Assembly (NCBI GenBank): GCA_964019695.1
Contig: OZ026514.1
Coordinates: forward strand, 99,502,845 to 99,566,844
Direction of reading: 5' to 3'
Source of the DNA: Loripinus fragilis
Lineage: Eukaryota; Mollusca; Bivalvia; Lucinida; Lucinidae
DNA: 64,000 nucleotides
Shown here piece by piece: positions 1 through 8,957 of the stretch. The translations under genes were made by a program, and so were the position numbers. How positions within the stretch are numbered: the stretch's first letter is position 1; each line of letters starts with the position of its first letter. The notes beneath the pieces were generated by a model. It ran no database searches and was not told where the DNA came from. It worked only from the letters and a program-made list of their open reading frames with translations.

Positions 1-279
1 TAGAATCTTTTAGTTTGGCAGTAATACTGGGTTAATTTGGTTGGCTGAAGCTAAACCCAGATTGGCTGTAGTAGGTTAAGGTTTATTAGGTCTTAAATGA
101 GTCTTAAACTCGGGCTATGTACCAGATGAGTGGTGACAAGCAAATATTTCTCTGGTCTTAAAAGAGGTGAAAAAATATGATGCTGCTAACTATAGACCCG
201 TGTCGCTCACATGCATTCGATATGGGCCATTTCAATTTCTCAAAGAAAATGCAAGCGTCTTTCAAACAAGGATCATGTT

Positions 280-308
280 TTGGGGAGTTTTACTGTAAAA
301 CTCCCCAA
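280..308. repeat. Short near-perfect palindrome
   Basis: GGGGAGTTTTAC is followed almost at once by its reverse complement GTAAAACTCCCC. The arms are about 13 nt with a loop of at most 2 nt. No gene is near enough to suggest a terminator role. Confidence 0.7.
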
Positions 309-589
309 CAAATATTCAGCCTGTCCAATACAGTTGATGGATAAAAGATAATGTCAACTGTATCAGCAAGGCTTAATAATTGCTTCCACAAGGAATGTGG
401 ATACCTTCTTATATAGGGATGTATCCACATTTTGTCGTAGGCTGAAAACTCCCTTTCTTGAAGATGTATTCATAGAGAAACATCTATAACAGAAATGCTG
501 TTTATTCTGTATAAGTTACATTGACGGAATAAAACCCATTTTGATATGAAAACGTAGTTTTCATAAGAAATGTGGAATCATTTTTATAT

Positions 590-900
590 AGAGATGCAAC
601 CAGATTTTTGGTCCAGACTGAATAATTGTTTTCTTAAGAAATGCGAAATCATTTCTATAAGATGTATCCACATTTCTAAAGAAAACAATTATTCAGTCTT
701 ATACAAAAATCTGGTTACATCGCTATATAGAAATGATTCCACATTTCTTAAAAAAACAATTATTCAAGCGATGTAACCAGATTTTTGTATAAGACTGAAT
801 AATTGTTTTCTTAAGAAATGTTGATACATCTTATAGAAATGATTCCACATTTCCTTAGAAAACAATTATTCAGTCAGGGCCAAAATCTGGTTACATCTCT
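590..900. repeat. Two tandem ~130-bp palindromic units
   Basis: Unit 1 (about 594-723) and unit 2 (about 768-899) each begin with TGYAACCAGATTTT and end with its reverse complement AAAATCTGGTTACAT. Inner arms are GACTGAATAATTGTTTTC and GAAAACAATTATTCAGTC. A further half-arm (GAAATGATTCCACATTTC) recurs between and inside the units. The segment is therefore alternating forward and reverse copies of a ~60-bp module, a foldback or MITE-like structure. No coding potential is credible. Confidence 0.8.
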
Positions 901-917
901 AGATAGAAATGAAATCT

Positions 918-1035
918 TTGTTTAGACCCAGATCATGTCCAACAAAATGTTGGGCCGATTTGGATCCAGATGATATTCTTAAAAAATCTTTTGAAAAAGT
1001 TAATTTTGAAAAAGTCGGCAGATGACAAAACATCA
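918..1035. mobile_element. MITE fragment, GGACCCAGATC palindrome family (MF1)
   Basis: TTTAGACCCAGATCATGTCC, then AACAAAATGTTGGG, then TTTGGATCCAGAT form the palindromic centre of a family seen at least eight times in this window. The trailing GTCGGCAGATGAC resembles that family's terminal repeat TCAGCAGACGAC. Confidence 0.6.
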
Positions 1036-1099
1036 TGAAAAGATTCTTGACATAGAAAGAGTTTATGAGCTAAGAATCACATTTTGGTAATATTTTCAG

Positions 1100-1296
1100 A
1101 CAGCTGAAGAAAAGATTAAAGAGCCCCCAGAAAAGGTCTACAAGAATATTACAGGACCAAGGACCACGGGATCCATTGAAAGTTGGAATTCTAGGTTGCG
1201 GCAGACTTGGTAGTCAGTTAGCTCATTGCCTGATAACATATGGAGGTATCAACCCAAAGGATATCAAGATATCAACTCGTAGACCAGAGACATTAG
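1100..1296 (+). CDS. NOXRED1: NOXRED1-like exon with GxGxxG loop
   Basis: Acceptor TTTTCAG at 1093-1099, donor GTATGC at 1297. Reading from 1101 gives a basic linker ([13 protein letters not shown]), then [20 protein letters not shown], the start of the NADP-binding Rossmann fold. The exon ends with one base of a codon completed by the next exon to give ETLE|YLLNHG. The TTG at 1176 is not a start; the frame stays open through the whole exon. Confidence 0.85.
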
Positions 1297-4200
1297 GTAT
1301 GCTTAAGCCTTTGGTCATTTTCAGAATGTCCTGTTGTAGGGATCATAACTTTTTACATGCTGGGTAATTTTTCATGCTTTTTTGTCGCATGCTGATTTTT
1401 TCGAAAAAAAAATTTAAATTTTTTTTCAGGAACACTATCAGACAGTTTGGATCCAGTGTCTGGTCCCACATTCTGTCAAGCCTGATCTGGGTCCAAACTG
1501 TATGTGAAGATCAGCAGCAGACGACAAAATTTGCTGATGGCAGGCAAAGAAATAAAAATGTTTTTGTTCCCCCTTTCCAAGGGATCAAATTTAAAAATAA
1601 TTTATTCACTTGCTAATAATAGGGATTGTCAGACTATTTTTACTCACTTGCTAAACGTGTTGATCAACTTGCTTATTTACTGAAAATCATTTAATGAATG
1701 TAGAACACTTATTTTTCCGGTTATATCCCTAATTAGTAATTCCACAACTTCAATTAGCATTATCTTTCTGGTTTGGTTTAAACATATTTTATTCGAAATT
1801 GATTTGTAAATGGACTGGTATAACAGCTTGAAACTATGATAAGGATAAGAGCCGAAGCTTGTAGCTTATAAATAGTTCTTTCTGGTTTCATATTAGGTAG
1901 GTTTTCTCACAAACAATGTGGATCCAGATCAGCCAGCTTCTTAAGATCGGGATCCAAACTGCTTTGCACTCTGCTAGTCAATACAACTGAAATAATGCAA
2001 ATTTATTTGCCAAAGATTGATGAGGAGACTGTTGTACATTAAAATATCCAGCATGATAATTAATTGTTAAAATTTATCAATATTTAGTGTTTTTGCATGA
2101 ACTAACTGACAAACCACATTGATCATGGTTTTAAGATAGTTGTAGCAAAATAATTATTTGAAATTACACTAATTGCTATATAATTGTTGGTACAATGTCC
2201 AGATTTTGAGCACAAAATTGTGATTATTTTCTTTATTCATCAATTTAAGCATATATTATTTGCTTTTGGTGCTCAAAAATGTCTCACTGAGATGGTGCTA
2301 AAATTGAAGACCCACAACATATGTTTTGGTGGAGAAATAAGGAAACCAATCTACATGTATAATTACTTCCTGTTATCTGGGACCTGGGAATATACTATGA
2401 ACCCTTTGTATTCTGATGGATTTTCCCATCCATATTGATACAATAAGTATGGGACTGCCCATTGTGTAATTTAAGGGGACACAGGTAGAGTTTTCTAAAT
2501 TATGTTGTATTTCTGTCCCTGAAGGTCGTTTTAATCTTAGCACGTTTTAATCTTAGCAAACAGTGCAGACCCTGATGAAATGCAGCTTTATGCTGCATTT
2601 CATCTGGGTCTTCACTGTTTGCCAAAGTACCTGTTTAGGGGTTTCCCGTATACAAAGGGTTAAGAACCCATGATTGGCAAAATTTTTATTCAACCCTTAA
2701 AGCGCCAATCACGACTGCAGCAGACGACAAATTTTGTGACATTTTCCCAATTTTCGACAAACATAAGGTATGATATCATATGACATGAGAATTGTCTGCC
2801 AGCAGACAATTCTCATGAAATATCATGTCTTATTGGTTATTATTGAAAAAGTGGCAAAATTTGAAATTGTCGTCTGCTGCAAATTATAGGTGGCGCTTAA
2901 TGGGTTAAAACCTTTTTCTTTTGCAGAATATCTTCTGAATCATGGGGTTGATTGTTTTCACGACAACATCAAGCTGGTGACAACATCTCATATTGTATTC
3001 TTATGTGTGCTACCGTCACAGATACCTGCCGTCTGTGAAGAGATTAAAGCCAGCGTTTCTCCCACACTTTTTGTATATAGTTTTGCTAGTTCTTGCAATG
3101 TAAAGAAATTGAGACAGTTGCTGGGGATAACAAACATTGTGCGGCCCGAGTATATAATGAGCACGGAGGGAGATCATTTACCATGGGATTATTCTTTGAA
3201 TGTCCAAAAAGCTCTTGAGAATAAAGATATAGTTGCTGCAACATTTCCATTAAATAAAGAGAAAGGTATGTTACTTTGATTATTTTAAACCTAATGGATT
3301 AACCCTTTGTATTCTGGAAACTCCTAAATGGGTACTTTTGTAAATAGTGAAGACCCAGATGAAATGCAGCATCATGCTGCATTTAATCAGGGTCTGCACT
3401 GTTTGCTAAGATTAAAACAATCTTCAGGGACAAAAATATATAAAAATTTAGAAATTTCGAACTGTCACCCCTTAAATTATATAATGGACAAATCCATGCT
3501 TATTGTTTCAATGTCTATAAGAAAATCGATCAGAATCCATACGAAGGGTTAAAAAACATATGTGGACCACCACATAAGATTTGGTACTAATCATTATGAA
3601 AGTTTACTGTTCAAACAAGCGTGTGCAGCTTCACAGTGGGACTTTAAGTCTAAATTTTGGTCTGAGCCTATGTAATGGTCCATATTTAAAGGTTCATATA
3701 GTAAAGGTTCTGGTAAGACTGGGCAGGCTTGTTTGAGCCTTCTATGCTTGCTGATGGGATAAGTACCAAAATCTTATGCTCACATATATGTGTTTAGATT
3801 AACCCTGACGTTTAGTGCGTACCAAAAAGTAATTTTCTTATTTCTCAACCAAAACATATGTTGTGGGTACTCAAAATAATTGTCTCAATGTGACGGTTCT
3901 TTTGAGCACCCAAAACATATGTAAAAACTGATGGTTAAGAAAAGATTTACAATTTTACGCTAAAAAGATTTGTTCATCTAAACCTATGTAACATGACCTT
4001 ACCTACATTTACTTCTTAGGAGCCAACACTATTTCCCACCCTGTAAATACATGCTATTAACTGGAATCCTGCTTGTGCATTGTATAAATAGGCATCTAGT
4101 TCAGAGTGCGTACCAAAAGATTATTTTTCTTATTTCTCAACCAAAACATAAGTTGTGGATACTCAAAAGAAACGTCTCAATGAGACAGTTCTTTTGAGCA

Positions 4201-7200
4201 CCCAAAACATATATGTTAAAATGATGGGTAAGAAAATATTTACAATTTTACGCTCAAAATTTTGTTCATATAAACCTATGTTACCTGACCGTACCTACAT
4301 TGACTTCTTAGGAGCCAGCTATTCAGGATCCACACTATTTCCCACCCTGTTAATACATGAGGAATCCTGCTTGTTCATTGTATAAAAATTGGTGAAGCAT
4401 GTAGTACATAAAATATCCAGCATGATACGGGTTATACTTTACATCATGCACTCAGTAATTCCTGAAAACAGTATCCTTTTAGCTGGTTTATTCTACATAT
4501 TATGTAAGTACCTTATCTTTTTGCAGGTGTTGTGAAGGCAAGTGAGAAGCTAGCTGAGTTAATGATCTTCATGTTTGTAAATATGTGTACCCATCTACAG
4601 CTGAGCAAGTACGAGGTGTTAGATATGTTACACGCTGTTGTGTTTAACGACACGGAAGAGGGAAGGCTACAGCTAAATGACTTTGTCAGAAAAACAGCTG
4701 ATAAAGATGAGTAAGTGTACCAGCATACAAAATATCCTGACAATTTGGTAAAGTATGATTTCTAATTGTTATTTGACTCACTGTAGTCAGTCAACATTCA
4801 TAGGGCCAGTTTAGCAAAAAAAAAATAGTGGAAAATTGCGATTATTATCCCCCGACGAAGTCGGAGGGACATAGTTTTGGCATCGTCCGTCCGTCCATCA
4901 ATCCACACTTTTTGTCTGTCCAGAACCATATCTCAGTACCTATTTGTCAGATTTGATTCATTTTTGGTACAAATAATAAGTACCTTGGACTCTCAATATC
5001 CTATAAGTTTGGTCAAAATCGACCCCTTAACACTTGAGTTATTGCCCTTGTTTTGGTATAGGCAATTATAAGGTAAAACCTATATTAGCTTTTTTGTGTG
5101 ATGATCTTCACATTTCATCAAAGCTTTTATATTTAACAACTTCTCACTATAGACCATGATTCTCAAGTGCCTGTAGATGAGCATGGCAGTGTCAAAGTTT
5201 TACCTGACCCCCTTCGACCCCACCTAAGGGGTCAAAGGTCAAATATTTTAATTTCGCAATAACTAAGGCAATGGTCAATATTTAATGCAATAGATATGAA
5301 ACAAGCAAACGGGATTTCAGTTTGAAGGCCTGGGTCCGAGTCTGTTGGTGGACTTAGGGGGCGGGGGCCAAGGCCAAAATTAAACTTTTTCAGAATATGG
5401 TCATGTTTCATATCAAATTAAAGCTGACGATGCTGGCAGCAACATGGTAGCAAATATTTTGCCCACAGACACACCCTTGACCCAGGGGGTGGGGTCAAAA
5501 GGTCAAACTATATCTTTTTCTGAAAGTAGTATTGATGCATATCAAATTAAAGCTGACGACGCTGGCAGCAACATGATAGCAAATATTTTGCCCACAGACA
5601 CACCCTTGACCCAGGGGGTGGGGTCAAAAGGTCAAACTATATATTTTTCTGAAAGTAGTATTGATGCATATCAAATTAAAGCTGACGACGCTGGCAGCAA
5701 CATGGTAGCAAATATTTTGCCCACAGACACACCCTTGACCCAGGGGGTGGGGTCAAAAGGTCAAACTATATCTTTTTCTGAAAGTAGTCATGTTGCATAT
5801 CAAATTAAAGGCAATTGAGCACAGAGCACCATGAAAGCAAATATGCTGTCATTACACACACCAGCGACCCCTGTGGTGGGGTCAAAAGGTCATTTTGTTT
5901 TCTTTTCTAAAAGTGGTCCTGTTGCATATCAAATTCAAGTGGAAGAAGTGTAGACCTACATGCAAGGTAACACTTTGAATTTACACATACCCTTGACCTC
6001 TGGGGTTGGGTTTAAAGGTCAGATATTGAAATTGTGCAGATGTAAGTAAACTAAGCACTAAAACATACTTGACAGGCATTTGTTATGATCTGAATGATAC
6101 TGAAGGTGAACTAAGGGTTAGATAGATAGGATTTATGTTTTGTGATTTACATGGTTCTCTCAAATAACCCTTCGTCGGGGATATAAATTTGTAAAATTAA
6201 TAAATTAATAAAAACTATATCCCTCCTACTTTTTTTTTGGGGGGGGGGGGGGGGGTAAATGCTGAAAAATGCGGAATTAGGGAGATTATAATAGCTTTTC
6301 TGATTAGTTTTCAGATAATCTAAACACAATTAATCATTTAGACTTGAAATTATTCATTTTTGTAGGCATCCAGCAATTAAGTTTTAAAATTTGAATTTCT
6401 AAAGTTCAGGATTTTGAAAAAATTGAACTTTCACCCATGGGAGTGCCAATATATTACCATTTTAAATTTGTCAGCCACCGACAAAGGGCCCGACATAATA
6501 CCCTACAATACAGTAAAAAAGGAAAATAGTGCACATGAAGGAATTGATTGAGATAATGAGTAAATTATGCATGACAATGGGAAGCAATAAGTTCTGAAAT
6601 AAAGAAGTGTTAAAAAAAATGAAAAGAATGTGGCATTGCAGCCCAAATTAGTATACAAGTCATTTTAATGGCTATTTTAGTGGCCATCATGGAAAGCATA
6701 CATGAGAACAAATTCATTTTTGAATTTTACTGAAACACTGATTCAACATATGATAAATCAAATTTAACATGGCTTTACGTGACAGGAGTGCTCATAATTA
6801 ATGAACTTATTTGAAACAAGTTGTAAAAAATGATAAGATGCTCAGCAAATCCTTACATCCAACTTAATTTTTAATTGTTTAATAGATTCTTTATTCTCCC
6901 ACCTTTGTCCATGTAAGATAGGCTGTCAGGTCATGTAAGAAATTTCTATCTTACATGACCATGTAACAGTTTTCTTACATGGACCGAGTAAAATATTCTT
7001 TTTTCCCCAAAAAATGATATTCAAAGGACCAATATATTGCGCCTAAGTAACTCAAAGACACCAAGCAAGGGTAAACGTTACTTATTGACGTCATTGACAT
7101 CATATAACGTTAATTTCGTCACCGAATGTGCACCACGTGACGATAATGGCAATGTTATGCTAATGGCACAGGTGGCATAGAAGGATTTTATTTTGCATTT

Positions 7201-7836
7201 TGAAACTAAACTAATGCTCCAATCGTGGTTTCTAGTCAATAACAAGGTGCAAACTATGTTTACACCCATTTGAATACCCGATAAAAACAGCCAAGAACTC
7301 AGAAATAATGAATTAAAATCCAATGAGTAAAAAGTTAAAATTTTCACGATTTTAGACTTTTTTATGTTCCGACAGAAAACCTCGGAAAAGTGGGAGAAAA
7401 CGATCCATCATGAGCCTGTCCATGTAGGATAGAGAAATCTCACCCTCGGGGTCGGAATTTAACCAGGGACTCGGCAAGCCTCGTCCCTGGTTAAAATTCC
7501 GACCCCTCGGGTGAGATATCTCTATCCTACATGGACACTCATGGTGGATTGTTATAATTATATATGAGCACTCATTCAGATCATTTTTCTACCTTTTCCT
7601 CAGTATTTCAGTGGATTACTGTGTAATTCAACTTTCACTTTTAAAATTCCTGTTTTGTTTTTATTTTCAGATTATTTCCACCATTTGATCTTGTGAAAGT
7701 TGTAGAGAGTAACACTGCAGTTCTTAAAAGACTTACACAAAATCAGGGACTTTCTAGTGGTTTTAATGAGAAATATCAACAATTGTTTGAGGATTATCTA
7801 CAACAGAAAGCATATAGAGAACTGTATCAGACTTAA
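1100..7836 (+). CDS. NOXRED1: NOXRED1-like NADP-dependent oxidoreductase (3' four exons)
   Basis: Four exons (1100-1296, 2927-3265, 4527-4710, 7671-7836) join in frame to give 294 codons and a TAA stop. Seen: a Rossmann dinucleotide-binding loop [12 protein letters not shown], near residue 27 of the visible part, followed by ISTRRPETL where NADP-preferring members carry the ribose-phosphate-binding basic residues. Next come the hydrophobic strands of the nucleotide-binding domain ([12 protein letters not shown]) and a helical C-terminal region like the dimerisation domain of pyrroline-5-carboxylate reductases. NOXRED1 belongs to that superfamily; its physiological substrate is not established, so none is assigned. 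The vertebrate protein is about 360 residues, so roughly the first 65 residues are missing. Introns are full of inverted-repeat elements. The gene converges on the CYP4 gene to its right. Confident family call, moderate for exact orthology. Confidence 0.85.
1375..1540. mobile_element. MF1 MITE copy
   Basis: Left end has TTTTGTCGCATGCTGATTTT, the centre has CAGTTTGGATCCAG and CTGGGTCCAAACTG as arms, and the right end has ATCAGCAGCAGACGAC. The same order of parts occurs at 45474-45640 and 62985-63170. Confidence 0.75.
2399..2672 (-). mobile_element. TTAA-type MITE (MF2), reverse copy
   Basis: Begins near AACCCTTTGTATTCTGATGG and ends GTATACAAAGGGTTAAG. The inner block CTGATGAAATGCAGC...GCTGCATTTCATCTGGGTC is the inverse of the block in the copy at 3298-3551. 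The terminal repeat next to TTAA suggests a piggyBac-like non-autonomous element; no target-site duplication could be proved. Confidence 0.65.
2692..2909. mobile_element. Palindromic MITE ending 17 bp before an exon (MF3)
   Basis: The outer inverted ends are AACCCTTAAAGCGCCAAT and GGTGGCGCTTAATGGGTT. Inside are perfect ends GCAGCAGACGACAA and TTGTCGTCTGCTGC, and at the centre GAGAATTGTCTGCCAGCAGACAATTCTC in two arms. The CAGCAGACGAC end is shared with MF1 elements. The right end lies 17 bp upstream of the exon at 2927. Confidence 0.85.
2927..3265 (+). CDS. NOXRED1: NOXRED1-like exon, core of NAD(P) domain
   Basis: Acceptor TTTTGCAG ends at 2926 and donor GTATGT starts at 3266. The exon completes the split codon (E) and encodes [13 protein letters not shown], the strand [16 protein letters not shown] (typical -FLCVLPSQ- of NOXRED1), [18 protein letters not shown], and [11 protein letters not shown]. 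It covers the distal part of the Rossmann domain and the start of the C-terminal domain. It ends one base into a codon. Confidence 0.85.
3298..3551 (+). mobile_element. TTAA-type MITE (MF2), forward copy
   Basis: Starts TTAACCCTTTGTATTCTGG and ends CATACGAAGGGTTAA, so the first and last ~15 bp are inverted repeats flush with TTAA. It starts 33 bp after the exon donor at 3266. Inner block AGACCCAGATGAAATGCAGC is shared, inverted, with 2399-2672. Confidence 0.75.
3815..4390. repeat. Tandem duplication (~290 bp unit) containing a palindromic MITE (MF4)
   Basis: GTGCGTACCAAAA occurs at 3815 and 4106, and both copies continue in parallel through the palindrome (CCAAAACATATGTTG...GGTACTCAAAA / TTTTGAGCACCCAAAACAT), TTTACAATTTTACGCT, AAACCTATGT, CTTCTTAGGAGCCA and CACTATTTCCCACCCTGT. 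The palindrome family also occurs at about 59145-59300 and 63400-63570. Confidence 0.8.
4527..4710 (+). CDS. NOXRED1: NOXRED1-like exon, helical C-terminal domain
   Basis: Acceptor CTTTTTGCAG ends at 4526 and donor GTAAGT starts at 4711. It encodes [18 protein letters not shown], then a helix-rich segment ([32 protein letters not shown]) matching the all-helical C-terminal domain. Phase 1 in, phase 2 out, compatible with both neighbours. Confidence 0.85.
4848..6183. mobile_element. Inverted-repeat-ended element with 129-bp tandem core
   Basis: The left end ATCCCCCGACGAAG and the right end CTTCGTCGGGGAT are inverted. Between them lie three near-identical 129-bp repeats (starting 5444, 5573 and 5702) and degenerate further copies to about 6010. 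Because 129 is divisible by 3, the core gives an artificial 124-codon open frame. Bivalve genomes carry tandem-cored elements of this general plan ('pearl' and Helitron-like families); assignment to a superfamily is inference. Confidence 0.7.
6184..7402. other. Intron stretch; homopolymers and GACGTCA-rich segment
   Basis: A T-run followed by a G-run lies at about 6230-6256. Inverted ATGTAAGATAG / CTATCTTACATG sequences lie at 6909-6965. About 7078-7145 carries TTGACGTCATTGACATCAT, CACGTGACG and similar CRE/E-box-like sites next to the long palindrome that follows. The rest shows nothing recognisable. Confidence 0.5.
7403..7549. repeat. Long palindrome with TCGGCAAGCCTCG apex
   Basis: The arms run from ATCCATCATGAG to CTCATGGTGGAT, including CTGTCCATGTAGGATAGAG / CTCTATCCTACATGGAC, CTCACCCTCGGGGTCGG / CCGACCCCTCGGGTGAG and AACCAGGGAC / GTCCCTGGTT. 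They meet at 7471-7483 (TCGGCAAGCCTCG). The arms are ~65 bp and almost perfect. The same apex, on the other strand, sits in unrelated palindromes at 10568, 60410 and 62618. Confidence 0.9.
7671..7836 (+). CDS. NOXRED1: NOXRED1-like terminal exon
   Basis: Acceptor TTATTTTCAG ends at 7670. The exon completes a codon and encodes [20 protein letters not shown], then an acidic and glutamine-rich C-terminal helix ([15 protein letters not shown]) ending RELYQT and TAA at 7834-7836. Confidence 0.85.
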
Positions 7837-7896
7837 TTTAGTTTTTTTATCTCCTTTTAAAATTTCAATCAAAGAGTGATAAAACATGGCTATTGA

Positions 7897-7902
7897 AATA
7901 AA
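7897..7902 (+). terminator. Polyadenylation signal AATAAA for NOXRED1-like gene
   Basis: AATAAA lies 60 nt after the stop codon, a usual distance, and is followed by a T/G-rich stretch (TGGTTCTTTTTCTTG). This is the expected 3' end of the transcript. Confidence 0.65.
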
Positions 7903-8214
7903 CTGATGGTTCTTTTTCTTGTACAGCCAGCCCGATTACTAGACATTGTTTCTCACCTAATGTCAGTACTCTGTATGACATTAATACATTAATATCTGAT
8001 ATACAGAAAGTCTACATTGGGTAGGTATCGCTTGAATTGTTAAAAACTAGACAATAACTATGGTACTTGTGTAGTTAACTTTTTGTTACCATCGTTAAAT
8101 AGCCTGGACATGAGACTTTTGTACTGATCAATTTTAAGTGCATAACTTTTTTAGCCTTCTGGCTACACCCTTGAAAGGGTTGTATGATTGCGGCATTCCA
8201 TGGTCATAGTCATT

Positions 8215-8458
8215 TGAGCCGCGACATGTGATTTTCAACAATGTGGCATTTTGATGAGTGTAGACTCAGACGTGCCTATACAGCCTGCCATCTTTTAAGC
8301 ATAGAAACTCCAAATGATATTTTATTCAGTAGCTTAACACTCATTGAATATTCAAGTGACTAGCAAAGGCTCTGATCAGACTGCACATTTGTGCAGGCTA
8401 ATCTGAGGCTTTGCTGGTCCCACATACCACATTGTTGAAAATCTAATGTGGTGGCTCA
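8215..8458. mobile_element. TGAGCCGCGACATG-ended MITE (MF5), copy 1
   Basis: Ends are TGAGCCGCGACATGTGATTT and its imperfect inverse ending GTGGTGGCTCA, with inner CAACAATGTGG / CCACATTGTTG. It is ~244 bp, with an inner inverted GCAAAGGCTCTGATCAG / CTGAGGCTTTGC. Other copies are at 32738-32976 and 49167-49350. Confidence 0.8.
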
Positions 8459-8542
8459 TTTGTTGTGGTGGTGGAGTATGGAGAATGATTTACACCTAAT
8501 CATAGTCTGAACACCAAAATCCACTTTGGTCATTTATCACCT

Positions 8543-8957
8543 ATTAGGCTATAGTGCTGGATGTACAAGTGACCATGACCTGGAAATGCCACACCCAATT
8601 ATAACCAATCATCTCTGCTCAGTACAAGGAATGAATAATCGGAACTACAGTAAAACCTGTCTTAAGCGGCCACTCAAAAAGAACACCAAATATTGGTTTT
8701 CAATACCAATTATTGCTTAATGCAGATCAATAGCATTGCAGAATGCTCCAAGGGGAGCATTCTGCAATACTTTTGATCTTCATTAAGCAACCATTTGTCG
8801 TTAAGATCTTTGTTTTGTCAATTTTTGAGTGGCCGTTTTACACAGGTTTTACTGTATTAGGCTATAGGGCTCGATGTACAAGTGACCATGACCTGGAAAT
8901 GCCACACCCATTATAACCAATCATCTATGCTCAGTAAGGAATGAATAACGGGTACTA
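8543..8957. repeat. ~103-bp direct duplication flanking a MITE
   Basis: The left copy (8543-8647) and right copy (8856-8957) both begin ATTAGGCTATAG and share GATGTACAAGTGACCATG, ACCTGGAAATGCCACACCC and ATAACCAATCATCT. The MITE at 8648-8854 sits exactly between them. Confidence 0.85.
8648..8854. mobile_element. Tc1/mariner-like MITE, TIR CAGTAAAACCTGT, TA flanks
   Basis: Starts CAGTAAAACCTGTCTTAAGC and ends GGCCGTTTTACACAGGTTTTACTG, with ACTCAAAA / TTTTGAGT inside. Both sides are TA (8646-8647, 8855-8856), the target duplication of Tc1/mariner elements. At the centre is a 16-bp palindrome around CCAAGG (GCAGAATGCTCC / GGAGCATTCTGC). No transposase is present. Confidence 0.85.

Larger units (their letters stand above)
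1..1099. other. Stretch upstream of first recognisable NOXRED1 exon
   Basis: No exon is recognised here. It ends in a splice acceptor (TATTTTCAG, 1091-1099), so at least its right end is intron. It contains a short palindrome near 280-308, two large palindromic units at 590-900 and a fragment of the GGACCCAGATC palindrome family at 918-1035. The N-terminal coding part of the NOXRED1-like gene must lie in unrecognised sequence here or left of the window. Confidence 0.6.
1297..2926. other. NOXRED1-like intron (1.6 kb) built largely of MITEs
   Basis: Holds an MF1 element (1375-1540), another MF1 centre fragment (about 1915-1970), a diverged copy of the ACATATGTTTTGG family (about 2190-2345), a TTAACCC-type element (2399-2672, reversed) and a CAGCAGACGAC-ended element (2692-2909). 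Little sequence is left that is not repeat-like. Confidence 0.7.

Noticed and set aside
5444..5818. 124-codon open frame with three 43-residue repeats
   Set aside because: It is the translation of a 129-bp tandem DNA repeat inside a mobile element in an intron; no start context, domain or splice support.
7403..7549. Rho-independent terminator or transcript-end hairpin
   Set aside because: It lies inside a eukaryotic intron, is far too long and belongs to a palindrome class found elsewhere.
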